Origin: Anthonomus grandis grandis
Lineage: Eukaryota > Arthropoda > Insecta > Coleoptera > Curculionidae
Reading direction: 5' to 3'
Assembly: GCF_022605725.1 (NCBI RefSeq)
Contig: NC_065547.1
Span: forward strand, 10,457,167 to 10,521,166
DNA length: 64,000 nucleotides
Position 1 is the stretch's first letter; each line of letters begins with the position of its first letter. The position numbers and the translations under genes were made by a program. The notes under the pieces were generated by a model. It did no database searches and was not told where the DNA came from. It saw only the letters and a program-made list of their open reading frames with translations. Shown here piece after piece: positions 44,901 to 56,090 of this stretch.

Positions 44901-47900
44901 TCACGGAGAACATACACGAAGTATTAAGTGATCCGGGATCCAATTTTTAAATTGTTGCTAATTATTTGACCACTGATCCAATATATGCACAATTTAGAAG
45001 TTAATTAGAAGTTCAGTATTTTGATATAAAATATTGTTGTTGCTGATTATTCAATCGCGAGTACGTGATATTTGAGTTATTAAGCGGATTGAATTGTTGT
45101 TGCTTATTCTACCTCTGACTGTGTGATTTCAGAGTCAATTTTTGGACTGTTACTAATTATTAAACTACAAGATCTACACTATCTTGAGTCATGAAAGATT
45201 TTATCAGAGATTTTAAGTTAGTTGTTTACAAAGAGATCTTTTTTTTTTAATTTTTTCATTGGCTTGTTGCTGGTTCTCCGACCGCTGACGGCTGATCCGT
45301 TATGTGCGTAATTTAGATGACAATTAGAAGTTTAATATTTGGATGTAAAACGTTGTTGTTGCTGCTTATTCAACCGCCATGCCAGTACAACATATTTAAA
45401 TTATTAAGCGGATAGGATTGTTGCTTTTTTGACCACAGGATTTATGCTATCAAGATTAAAAAAAAATATTTATAAGGTTAAACCTAAAATGTAGTAAGAA
45501 TAAAATTAGAATAACAAAAACAAAAGAAAAAAAATAGCAAACAAGATTAATTCCTTTAAAGAAAGAAAGAATTTTATTTATGATGAGAAAAGATATATTA
45601 AAATCTGATATGTGATCTAATCACACACACAATCTTTTGCCCATATAACCATGAATATAATATAACCATAAATTTGAATATTTTCCCATTTTCCAGGAAC
45701 ATGAAAAGGTTTTCTTCTATAAACGTAATTTTTCATTTTATTTTATAACGTCCAGGCCCAAGCGTATTGGATTGTTGCTGATTCTTCGACCGGTATAGCT
45801 CTATTCCACCCTGAGCCATACAAGATTCTTTTCACGTATTTTGTTTTTCATACAGTTTCTAGAAGTTACTTTTCCAAAAAAGTATTTTCTATTTTTTCCA
45901 TGCATTTAAAACCGGTTGTCCAAATCTTTAAGGATGTTTTTATTATTTATTTAAATGGTTTAATTATTTTGTTCGGCCAGAGGTAGCCAAATCACCTACA
46001 CAGTAAATCATGTTTTACTGGATTTTGTTTGTTCGTTTATCCACAAAGATATTTCTAATATTTTCCCATTTTCTAAGGAATTGATTGATTTACATCGTCG
46101 AGAAAAGCATTAAACTTATTGCTGCTTATTCGACCGCCAATGCGACATATTTGTATTATTTAAACATGCTTCTATAACGCTCTTTTGTATTGTTTAAGCA
46201 TAATATTCGTTTTCGAACGGCTTTAAGGATACGATACTTTTGGCCTAAGACCTCTTCATATTAAAAAATAAATAAATAGGGGGATGTAATATAATAACTA
46301 GGGACTCGGTATCAGGTTTTCTTAATTATGTTATTTTACATATCGGCATATTTACCATAGGTCTCTCCGTTTTCAAAAGCTTAGTAAATTTTCCGTTCAT
46401 TATTCGACCGCTTTCCTAGAAAAAAGAGTCTTGAGAAGTTTTTTAACATAATTTTTATTGCTTTTCTAGTCATTTGTTCACGATTGCAATGAAGTAAAAT
46501 CGAGACAAATTTAAAGGAAAAAACTTTGCATATAAAACAATTATTGCTGCTAGAATTTTGGGCCTAAAATATTTGCAGATGATACAAACATTACTGCTGT
46601 TTTTTTCATTACACCCTGGGTCATAAAAGATTCTTTTCAGTTTGTTTAATATGTTTTTCATAGAGTTTCTAGAAGTTACTTTTACAAAAAGACATTTTCT
46701 ATTTTTTTCTATGCGTTTAAAACTGGTTTTCCAAATCTTTAAGAATGCTTTTATTATTTTTTTTAATGGTTTAACTTATTTTGGACCGCGAGAGGTAGCC
46801 AAATCATTTCTTTTATTTACATGGTAAATCGTGGTTTACTTGAACTTTTTTTACTGGATTTTATTTGTTTATTTATTCACAAATATATTTCGAATATTTT
46901 CCCATTTTCCAGGATTGATTTATATTGTCCAGAAAAACATTGACTTGTTGCTGCTTATTCGACCGCCAATGTATCATATTTGTATTATTTGAACATACTC
47001 CTAAACGCTTTTTTGTATTGTTTGAATAAACATAATGTTCGTTTTCGAATGACTTTAAGGATACGATACTTTTGGCCTAAGATCTCTTCGTAGTAAGAAG
47101 TAAATAAATAGGGGTATGTAATTTAATAACTAGGGTCTCGTTATCAGGTTTTTCTAATTATGTTTTTTTAAATATCGGCAAATTTACCGTTAGTCTCTCC
47201 GTTTCAAAGGCTTAGTCAATTTTTCGGATTATTGCTGATTATTCGACTACCATCCTGAGTTTTTTTGACATAATTTTTATTGGTTTTTTAGTGATTTTAC
47301 GGATGCAATAAAGGAAAATTGAGATAAATTTAAGAAAAGCAATATATAGGGTTCCATGAAAATATCTGGATGTTCATTCTTAGGCATCTTTCATGATTTC
47401 GCTTTTTAAATATCAGGAAACTTAGCATTAGTCGCTTGGTATTCAAAAGCTGGATCAAATAACTTTCCGCAATATTGCTGATTATTCGACCACTATCCTG
47501 ATTTCCCATTTTCTTCCAGGCAATTAAAGATTTTCCTGTTAACTTTTCTCAGTATGTTAAATTATGTTTTGTCTAGGAAATTATGACTTTTTCTTCTAAA
47601 GATCTTGTTTCACTTATTTGATTATGTACTAATTAATGTTTTGTTTATCATCCAAGAAGTTAAAAAGATTTTCTTTCATAAACGTAATTTTTCATTGTTT
47701 TTTTAGAGGATTCAAGGTCTGAACTTATCGGATTGTTGTTAATTATTCGACCGCTATATAGTTCTATGCGACTTTGAGTCATAAAAGGTTCTTTTCGGTT
47801 GGTTTAATTGGTTTTTTCAAAGAGTTTCTAGAAGATACTTTTTCAAAAAGGTTTTTTTTTCATGCATTTAGAACCGGTTTTCCAAATCTTTAAGGATGCT

Positions 47901-50890
47901 TTTATTTTTTTTTTTAATGGCTTAACTTATTTTGTACAGCGAGAGGTAGCCAAGTCATTTCTTTTATTTAGATAGAAAATTGTGTTTTACTTGGTCTTTT
48001 GTTGACTGAATTTTGTTTATTTATCCACAAATATATTTCAAATATTTTCCTATTTTCGAAGAAATTGATTGATTTATACCTTTCAAAAAGGCATTGACTT
48101 GTTGTTGCTTATTTGACCGCCAGTGCGACATATTGGTTGAATAAACATAATATTCGTTTTCGAACATCTTTAAGGATACGATACTTTTGGCCTAAGATCT
48201 CTTCGTAGTAAGAAGTAAATAAATAGGGGTATGTAATTTAATAACTAGGGGCTTGTTATCAGGTTTTCCTAATTACGTTTTTTTTAAATATCGGCAAATT
48301 TACCGTTAGTCTCTCCGTTTCAAAGGCTTAGTCAATTTTTCGGATTGTTGCTGATTATTCAACCCCCATGAGTCTTGAGAGTTTTTTGACATAATTTTTA
48401 TTTGTTTTTCAGTCATTTAACGAATGCAATGAAGGAAAACCGAGATGAATTTAAAGGAGGATAATGTGCATATAATACAAACACTGCTTCTAGAACTGAC
48501 AATGTTTGACCTCAAATATTTGCAGATAACACAAACATTGCTGCTAAAACTATCACATCCTCAACGAAAGACCGTCAAAGGCTCCTGGTAAAAAGTAATA
48601 ATCAAGAACAACCTTAAATTACGAGACAGTTTCATCATTAACCAGTTTTAACTAAAACGGTTTTAATCTTCTCTCAAAGATGCTAACATCGTTAGCAAAA
48701 CACGTGTCGAGAGTAAAGTTTGGAGAGTTTTGGTTAGTGGTAAAACTGTCTCGTAGTTTGAGCGTCACACCAAAGGTTCCAACCATGGGACTATCTTGAC
48801 TTAAATCGATCAATAAATGAACAAACTCATCGATTTCTTTTCGACAATAGACAAAAATATTGATAGACAATATGTGCCATATAAAATGTTGTCGCTGATT
48901 AGTCAACCTCTAGTACGTTATATTTATATTATTTGAACTTACATAAGATTCGCTTTCAAACGATTTTAAAGTTATGATCGTTTTTATCTAAAATCTGTTC
49001 TGACCTAAGAAAAGAAATATGTAGGGGTCTGTATATAATATCTAGATGTTTGTTTTTAGGTATCTTTATTCTATCGTTTTAGATATTTTATATTATTTTT
49101 TTTTAAATATCAGGAAACTTAGCATTAGTCGCTCGGTATCCAAAAGCTGAAGTAAATATGTTTCCGCATTGTTGCTGATTATTCGACCGCTATCCTGATT
49201 TCCCATTTTCTTTCAGGCAATTAAAGGTTTTCCTGTTAACTTTTCTCAGTATGTTAAATTCTAAAAATCTTGTTTCACTTATTTGATTATGTACTAATTA
49301 ATGTTTTGTTTATCATCCAAGAAGTTGAAAAGATTTTCTTTCATAAACGTAATTTTTCATTATTTTTTTAGAAGATTCAAGGTCTAAACTTATCGGATTA
49401 TTGTTGATTATTCGACCGCTATATAGTTCTATGCGACTTTGAGTCATAAAAGGTTCTTTTCGGTTGGTTTAATTGGTTTTTTCAAAGAGTTTCTAGAAGA
49501 TACTTTTTCAAAAAGGTTTTTTTTCCACGCATTTAGAACCGGTTTTCCAAATCTTTAAGGATGCTTTTATTTTTTTTAATGGTTTAACTTATTTTGTACA
49601 GCGAGAGGTAGCCAAGTCATTTCTTTTATTTACATAGTAAATTATATTTTACTTGGTCTTTTTTTGACTGGATTTTGTTTGTTTATTTATCCAAAAATAT
49701 ATTTCGAATAATTATCTATTTTCCAAGAAATTGATTGATTTATATCTTCCAAAAAGGCATTGATTGGTTGCTGCTTATTCGACCGCCAGTGCGACTAATT
49801 GTTTTAACAAACATAATATTCGTTTTCGAACGACTTTAAAGATACTTTTGGCCTAAGATCTCTTCGTAGTAAGAAATAAATAAATAGGGGTATGTAATTT
49901 AATAACTAGGGGCTCATTATCAGGTTTTCTTAATTATGTTTTTTTAAACATCGGCAAATTTACTGTTAGTCTCTCTATTTTAAAAGCTTAGTCAATTTTT
50001 CAGATTGTTGCTGATTATTTGACCACCATCCTGAGTCTTGAGGTTTTTTTTTATATAATTTTTATTGGTTTTTTAGTGATTTCACGAATGCAATAAAGGA
50101 AAATTGAGATAAATTTAAGAAAAGAAATATATAGGGTTCTATGAAAATATCTAGATGTTCGTTCTTAGGCATCCTTAATGATTTTGTTTTTAAATATCAG
50201 AAAACTTAGCATTAGTCGCACGGTATTCAAAAGCTGGATCAAATAACTTTCCGCATTGTTGCTGATTATTCAACCGCTATCCTGATTTCCCATTTTTTTT
50301 TAGAAAATTTCAGGTATTCATCTCAACTTTTCTCAGTATGTTAAATTAGGTTTTGTCTAGAAAATTGAGACTCTTTCTCCTAAAGATCTTGTTTCACTTA
50401 TATATCCAAGAAGTTGAAAAGATTTTCTTCCATAAACGTAATTTTTCATTGTTTTTTAGAGGATCCAAGGTCTAAGCGTATCAGATTGGTGCTGATTATT
50501 CGACCGGTATATAGTTCTATGCCACCCTGGGTCATAAGAGATTCTTTTCAGTTGGTTTAATTTGTTTTTCATAGTTCATAGTTTCATAGAGTTTCTGTTA
50601 CTTTTACAAAAAAGTATTTTCTATTTTTTTCCATGCATTTCAAATCGGTTTTCCAAAACTTTAAGAATGCTTTTATCTTTTTTAATGGTTTAACTTATTT
50701 TGCACAGCGAGAGGTAGCCAAGTCATTTCTTTTATTTACATGGTAAATCGTGTTTTACTTGGACTTTTTTTACTGGATTTTGTTTGTTGATTTATCCACA
50801 AATTTATTTCGAATATTTTTCCATTTTCCAAGACTGATTTATAATGTCCAAAAAGACATTGACTTGTGGCTGCTTATTCGACCGCCAATG
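44901..50890. repeat. Array of 0.8-1.7 kb units with TGCTTATTCGACCGCC motifs
   Basis: The landmark GAGTTTCTAGAAG(T/A)TACTTTT recurs near 45853, 46666, 47821 and 49487, and a variant near 50588. It is followed each time by AACCGG..TTTCCAAATCTTTAAG, then GAGAGGTAGCCAA and TTTTACTTGG. Other shared blocks are TTGCTGATTATTCGACCGCT, AAATAGGGGTATGTAATTTA with ATAACTAGGG, and TTAGTCTCTCCGTTTC. No gene lies here. Confidence 0.85.
48616..48794. mobile_element. Small inverted-repeat insertion with 3 bp duplication
   Basis: A paralogous copy of the array unit near 55175 reads AACAACCTTGACTTAAATCG without interruption, which defines the empty site. Here the same words are split by about 179 bases, with CTT on both sides (48613-48615 and 48795-48797). 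The insert has inverted repeats: TACGAGACAGTTTCATCATT near 48620 pairs with AGTGGTAAAACTGTCTCGTA near 48737-48756. This resembles a MITE. The ORF 48652-48906 on the minus strand is incidental. Confidence 0.65.
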
Positions 50891-50902
50891 TAACATATTT
50901 GT
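50891..50902. repeat. Target-site duplication, left copy
   Basis: TAACATATTTGT, identical to 54111-54122. A related unit near 46974 has CATATTTGTATTATTTG without an insertion. Confidence 0.85.
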
Positions 50903-50979
50903 TTACTTTGAAACTGACATTTATTTAACATAAGTTACAAGTTCTAATCTAGAAGATTCATGCCTATTTGCCTAACTTG

Positions 50980-51460
50980 AGTATTTCTTAAAATTTAAGG
51001 AATTGGCTACTTTATGCAAAGAGCAGGTGGCCTTTGCGTGGAGTGTGGTGGATTTACTCAGGCTCCCACGGGATGTATGCTCTGCAGCAGAATTTGGAAC
51101 TGCTGCTGCATTGAGGCGAAGAACCAGAGACAACCAACGAGACGAGCAACTCCGCGTTAAAAACGAATCCTATCGTATTATTATTCCGTCTTTGTTTTTA
51201 ACGTCTCTGTCTATTTGTATATTAAATGAAAGAATTTTTTTTCTGATTTCAAAAATAGATGTATAATATGCTAGCTATTTTTTTTTTGTTGGTTTGTTTC
51301 CTGGTATGATTGTGTTCTATTTTACATATGTTTTTTTTTCTCTTCTTTGTTTAAAATGCACCTAAATTTATAATAGTTTTATTTTATTTTACTGGCTTTG
51401 TCAACAACAACTTGTATTGTTCTGATAATAAAGCTATCTTTTGAGTTTGAGTTTGGTTTA
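50980..51460 (+). mobile_element. Possible 3' end of another retrotransposon, nested in the Jockey-type insertion
   Basis: On the + strand a GC-rich piece with GGCCTTTGCGTGGAGTGTGG near 51030 passes into a T-rich 3'-UTR-like stretch. It ends GATAATAAAGCTATC near 51425 and then TTGAGTTTGAGTTTGG, a typical polyadenylation and short terminal repeat. The words CCAGAGACAACCAACGAGAC at 51124-51143 also occur in reverse complement at about 52528-52547, inside the gag tail. So either the same family was rearranged by inversion or two related copies are joined. No domain could be identified in the ORF 51003-51266. Confidence 0.45.
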
Positions 51461-52500
51461 GCCGTTCTCTAAATATTTACAATTTAGGAAAAAAATAAAA
51501 TAAATAAAAATATTGTTGAAGCAAACTGTTGAAGCAAATTGTTATGGCATTCATATGGTGGATTTATACAGCAAATATACCTGCTTGTCCAACAAAAGCT
51601 AGCAGGAACTGTCATTCAGATTGAATGCCGGTGATATTTAGCTCTTGAGCAACATTATTGCTGTTTTTGTAAAATAGCCTAATTTTGTATAACCTTTTCT
51701 ACTTCCCTATAACCCATTTTTTTGCTGGCCTCAGAGTTTAGAGTTTACATGATGTAAAACTTAAGCACTAACATTTAACACTTAAGCATAAGGAAAATAA
51801 ACAGCCACAGTTCTCTTTAGAAGATTTATAATAATCATAAGACTTAAGACATAAAAGGAACACTTAGGAAATGGTATGTGTTTATTTCCTTAGGGCTTAC
51901 GTTTTACATTTTTCCTTAGGGCACCTTTACTTTATGCTTTAGTATTAAAGACCTATTTTGAGTTTTGAGTACCTTGACTACATAATAATTTGTGTTTTTG
52001 CTTTCAAAAAAACTCCGCTAATAACAGTATACCTACAATAAACAGTATACACTTACCTGAGTTATAGTTTGAAAATCACTCACAAAGATACAAGACTCGA
52101 TACTAAAGTCTAAAAAGTTCGATAAATATAGTCTGATAATAATTTGCGAAACACTGAAAATCTCTGTAAAATGTCACAAAACAAAAAAATAATATATTCA
52201 CAAAACACAAAATGCGTAATAACAATAACCAATTAGCAAAATAGCGAATGAATGTCACTTTAGCGTGTTGCCACGTCGTCGTTATGAATATAATTTACTA
52301 TTTCTTGCCTTACTATTTCTTTGCATTAGAAAGAGATGTACAATAATTTTATTACTAAACTGTCTTACGACGTGTCCCATTTGGCATCGCCGAATCCTTG
52401 CTTGCTTGCTTGCTCCTACCGCCACCTACATACACCTTTGATCTAGACAGACAGGGATAGTTTAATACGAAATTAGGTGTAAAAGACAGTGATGAAAAAA
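51461..52500. other. Inner part of the composite insertion, no gene
   Basis: It contains a rough inverted repeat, GATGTAAAACTTAAGC near 51752 and GGGCTTACGTTTTACAT near 51894, with several CTTAGG/CCTTAGG words between them. This may be a small inverted-repeat element of about 160 bases. The remainder is AT-rich with no reading frame. GCTTGCTTGCTTGC (52404-52417) is a short tandem repeat. Confidence 0.4.
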
Positions 52501-52517
52501 TGGGAATAAATTTCCTA

Positions 52518-53977
52518 TTAAGTGGACAGTCTCGTTGGTTGTCTCTGGAAGAACGCTTGTAGCATAGCGTTTGGTTCTGTACCTAGCGGAGGGGGGACGG
52601 CAGCTGCGGCTTGTTGCGGTGGTGTGGGTGGTGCGGCAAGGCGGCTGTTGTCCTGAGTGCCCCAGGTAAACGGGCGATCCCGTTTGGCAGCTTTTGCCTT
52701 TAGGATCTGCTCGGATTCCTGGGGCATCCCAGATAGTTGGCAGTGTGTGGGCCTCCACAGTTGGCACATGTGACTGGCTTGTCGCGTGGTTTGGTGCACT
52801 CGGCGGAGGCGTGAAGTTGGTCACACTACACGCACTTCTGTGCCGCCGTGCACCTGGCCTGGGCGTGTCCCTGGAGCTGGTACCTGTGGCACTGTATTCT
52901 CCTGGACTTGTTTCTTTGGGATTCTACCCTAATCTTCACGCCGCGTAGCTCCGTAAGCAAGAAGATTGCCTTCTCTTCTCTGGGGAGTTGCACCAGGACC
53001 AGTGGTGTGGGCTGCCTGTTCTTGTTGTAGTACCGTGCCGCTGAGTAAGGGTGGAAGCCTAGCTTCCTCAGGTCCTCCAGGATACTTTCGGCCGATTAGT
53101 GGTCAAAAGGCCCTCGGAGGACGATGTATAGCCTTCTCTCCTCTGGCAAGGAGAAGGAGTGGATCGGCACTTTTGTGGATTCCAGGTAATCCTGGGTGAC
53201 TCTGTAGTCCGTGATGGACTGAGGGTGAATTTTTATTCCGTCGCGAGTGTTGACAACATGGCCGTATTGTACTCCTTTGGACTTCAGGACGGCGGCGACT
53301 TCCTCGAATTTTGTCTTCTCCCTTATGATGATAGGAGGGATCTTGGTCCTGCGGTTTGTTGGAGCTGGCTCGGGATTGGGCTCAGGAGGAGTGTTCCTGA
53401 AACCAGCCCTAGAGGTGGAGGTGGTGGCAGCGGGAGCTTGGTCAGGTGGCGCGATGGATGGCGTCTTCCTCGGGAACGTCTCCGGGTCCGAGGTCTTCCT
53501 CCTGCTGACGACAGGTTGGAACCCGTCGTCTTCGTCCTCAAGACCTGCTGGAGTCGTAGTGCAGGAGCTAGGCTTCTGTGCTGGGAGTTCGGCCATCTCG
53601 ATGGACTTCACAGGTGTTTCCAGGGTGGCAGGGGGTGCTTCGACTGCGGGACTGGCCTGTACCGCAGCGGAAGCGGACGGCAGGGCGGACTCAAGAGCCT
53701 TTACCCGGCTCTTGAGTGCCCTGGTCGTCGAGTGGAAGATCCGGCGGAGGGCGTTCACCTCCTGCTCGTGTTTCCTCTTCACGCTTCTCATCAGGACTTC
53801 GTAGAAGTAAGTTAACTCCTCCTGATTCGTCGGGTTGGTTTGCAAAACGGCCAGATCCGCTTTACGTTCGGCCTCGTCTAGTGGTGTCTCCTCTTCCTCG
53901 TCCATATTACATAACTCCGAGAAATCCTCGTCGGCCTCTAACAGGAAGGAAGAATTTTCATCTAGATTGTGAGCCAT
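52518..53977 (-). pseudogene. Jockey-type gag (ORF1) with three CCHC knuckles, two stops and a frameshift
   Basis: The start at 53977 gives MAHNLDENSSFLLE; an in-frame ATG at 54022 is an alternative. The N-terminal half is acidic and then coiled-coil-like (LMRSVKRKHEQEVNALRRI), followed by a Pro/Ala-rich linker. The C-terminal half has the conserved gag region (SLPEERRLYIVLRGPFDH). A TAA at 53098-53096 interrupts the frame, which continues as SAESILEDLRKLGFHPYSA. Three zinc knuckles follow: CHRYQLQGHAQARC, CDQLHASAEC (a TAG stands immediately before this one) and CANCGGPHTANYLGC. A frameshift near 52700 leads to a Pro/Ala/Gln-rich tail ending at 52518. The overlapping + strand ORFs at 53159-53815 and 53247-53804 are shadows of this GC-rich gene. 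The protein would bind element RNA. Confidence 0.88.
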
Positions 53978-54110
53978 GGCAGACTCGGTCGTCGGGTAGA
54001 AGGACAGCGGAGTCGGTCGCACTGGTGCACTCGGTGCAGCGGAACTGTTTCAGAGAACACTTCGACGTTACGTGCAGGTGATCTGCACTCAACGGAGGAC
54101 GAACTCTGTA

Positions 54111-54122
54111 TAACATATTTGT
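54111..54122. repeat. Target-site duplication, right copy
   Basis: TAACATATTTGT, identical to 50891-50902. The array unit continues directly after it. Confidence 0.85.
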
Positions 54123-55265
54123 ATTATTTGAACATGCTCCTAAACGCTCTTTTGTATTGTTTGAATAAACATAATGTTCGCTTTCGGCCGACTTTAAGGA
54201 TACGACACTTTTGGCCTAAGATCTCTTCGTAGTAAGAAATAAATAAATAGGGGTATGTAATTTAATAACTAGGGGGTCGTTATCAGGTTTTTTTAATTAT
54301 GTTTTTTTTAAATATCGGCAAATTTACCATTAGTCTCTCCGTTTCAAAGGCTTAGTCAATTTTTCGGATTATTGCTGATTATTTGACTACCATCCTGAGT
54401 TTTTTTGACATAATTTTTATTGGTTTTTTAGTCATTTAACGAATACAATGAAGGAACATCGAAATGAATTTAAAGGAGAAAAATGTGCATATAATACAAA
54501 CACTGATTCTAGAACCGACCCTTTTTGACCTCAAATATTTGCAGATGATACAAAGATTGCTGCTAAAATCATCATATCTTTAACGAAAGACAGTCACAAG
54601 TCAATAACCTTGATTTGATTCGATCAATGAATGAATGAGTTCATCGATTTTTTTTTGCGGTAGCCAAAAATATATATAGATAATATGTGCGATATAAAAT
54701 GTTATTGCTGATTAGTTAACCTCCAGTATATTATATTTGTATTATTTGAACTTACATAAGATTCGCTTTCAAATGATAAGTATGATATAATGATAAAATG
54801 ATAACATTTTAAGTTACGATCGTTTTCATCTAAAATCTGTTCGGACCTAAGAAAAGAAATATGTAGGAGTCTGTATATAATATCTAGAGGTTCGTTTTTA
54901 GGTATCTTTAATGATTTTGTTTTTAAATATCAGGAAACTTTGCATTATTTGTATTATTTGAACTGGATCCTTTAACGCTCTTTCGTATTGATTGAACATG
55001 CGTAATATTTGTTTTTGAACAACTTTAAGGAAACGATCTTTTTGGCCTAAGATCTAAACTGACAATTTTTGACCTCAAATATTTGCAGATGACACCAAAA
55101 ATTACTGCTAAAAATATCACATCTTCAACGAAAGACCGTCATAGGCTCCTGATCAAAAATAATAATCAAGAACAACCTTGACTTAAATCGATCAATGAAT
55201 GAACGAACTCATCCGTTTTTTTTTCCACGATAGACAAATTATCCCATAAAATGATCAAAAATTAC
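54123..55265. repeat. Continuation of the TTATTCGAC array after the insertion
   Basis: The interrupted unit resumes (GTATTATTTGAACATGCTCC) and carries AAATAGGGGTATGTAATTTA near 54244, TTGCTGATTATTTGACTACC near 54371 and CAAATATTTGCAGATGA near 54533 and 55075. The stretch 54460-54900 repeats 48430-49060 in diverged form. Confidence 0.75.
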
Positions 55266-56090
55266 CCCCCCATAATGGTTGTTTTATATCATTTTTTTCG
55301 GGAAAAAAAATGAAACAGCCTTGAGCATGATCGGACCGGGACCCTAATCTTCAAGAGGAAATTATCTAAACCTGGTCGGTCGTTCGATGGCAATCATCGC
55401 TAACAATTCTCCACATCGATGGATTGTAATTTCAGTATAGATTTCCGAAGGAAGGGTTTTAATATGCGATAATAACCGGGTACCGAGCCGATATATCTCC
55501 GACATGTCAAACGTAATTACACACTTCTTAGATCGTCAACCTGCCCTTCTGCTTCCGAATGTACCCGAGGCTACTCGGCTCGCCTTGTTCGTGCTTTTTT
55601 TTTCTTTTTTTTTTTTTGATACAGGCTGACAACAATAAATTACTTAAAAAATTTGCATTTTACTTAGCTACTGTGTGTGCGTGTATGTGTGCACCGAATT
55701 TTTATAATAAGGAAGTTTCACTAAGAGGAGTATATTTAATAGATCCGGTTCGAAGGACCAGATTGTAATGTAATAATTTAAAAAATATACATTTGTCATA
55801 TGAACTCAAGTGTGTCAGGATTAGTTATTTGAATTTATTAGAAATTATAGACACGTTGGCAATGTCGCATTATTTATTATAGGCATACAATAGACGTCTT
55901 TCACACATTATATGCTGTTTGCCTATATAGTGTCCAAAAGTGGATAATTTGAACACAAGTTTATTGTTACGATACAGCGTGGCTAAGCAGAAAAATTACA
56001 CAAATGTTGGTGTGTATTGCAACTAGTTCATTGACCTTTTTAAATCCAAGTTGTTTTAATAATTGTCTATCTATAAAAAATTTCCAGTAG
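55266..56090. other. Unique GC-richer segment, no gene recognised
   Basis: Non-repetitive sequence with CGGACCGGGACCC near 55333, CCTGGTCGGTCG near 55370, ACCGGGTACCGAGCCG near 55476 and CCCGAGGCTACTCGGC near 55564. It ends in a T-tract and a GTGTGTGCGTGTATGTGTGC microsatellite near 55672. The ORF 55559-55768 spans the T-tract and is not credible. Possible regulatory DNA. Confidence 0.3.

Larger units (their letters stand above)
50903..54110 (-). mobile_element. Jockey-type non-LTR retrotransposon insertion, rearranged and lacking ORF2
   Basis: The 12 bp duplication TAACATATTTGT frames the insert. On the minus strand it starts at 54110 with TACAGAGTTCGTCC and a GC-rich leader. It then carries a Jockey-type gag gene and ends close to an AATAAA (minus strand, 50925-50920) next to the left duplication. 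The endonuclease and reverse transcriptase ORF is absent. Instead, 50980-52500 holds sequence of other origin, including a + strand piece that looks like a second retrotransposon 3' end. The right half is much more GC-rich than the host arrays, which suggests a relatively recent arrival. It may be a gag-only non-autonomous derivative. Confidence 0.8.

Noticed and set aside
39215..50890. CRISPR-like appearance of regularly recurring short words
   Set aside because: The genome is eukaryotic, word spacing is irregular, and the intervening sequences are themselves repeated.
53159..53815. Long + strand ORF of 218 codons in GC-rich DNA
   Set aside because: It is antisense to a clear Jockey-type gag with three zinc knuckles; GC-rich antisense frames often stay open by chance.
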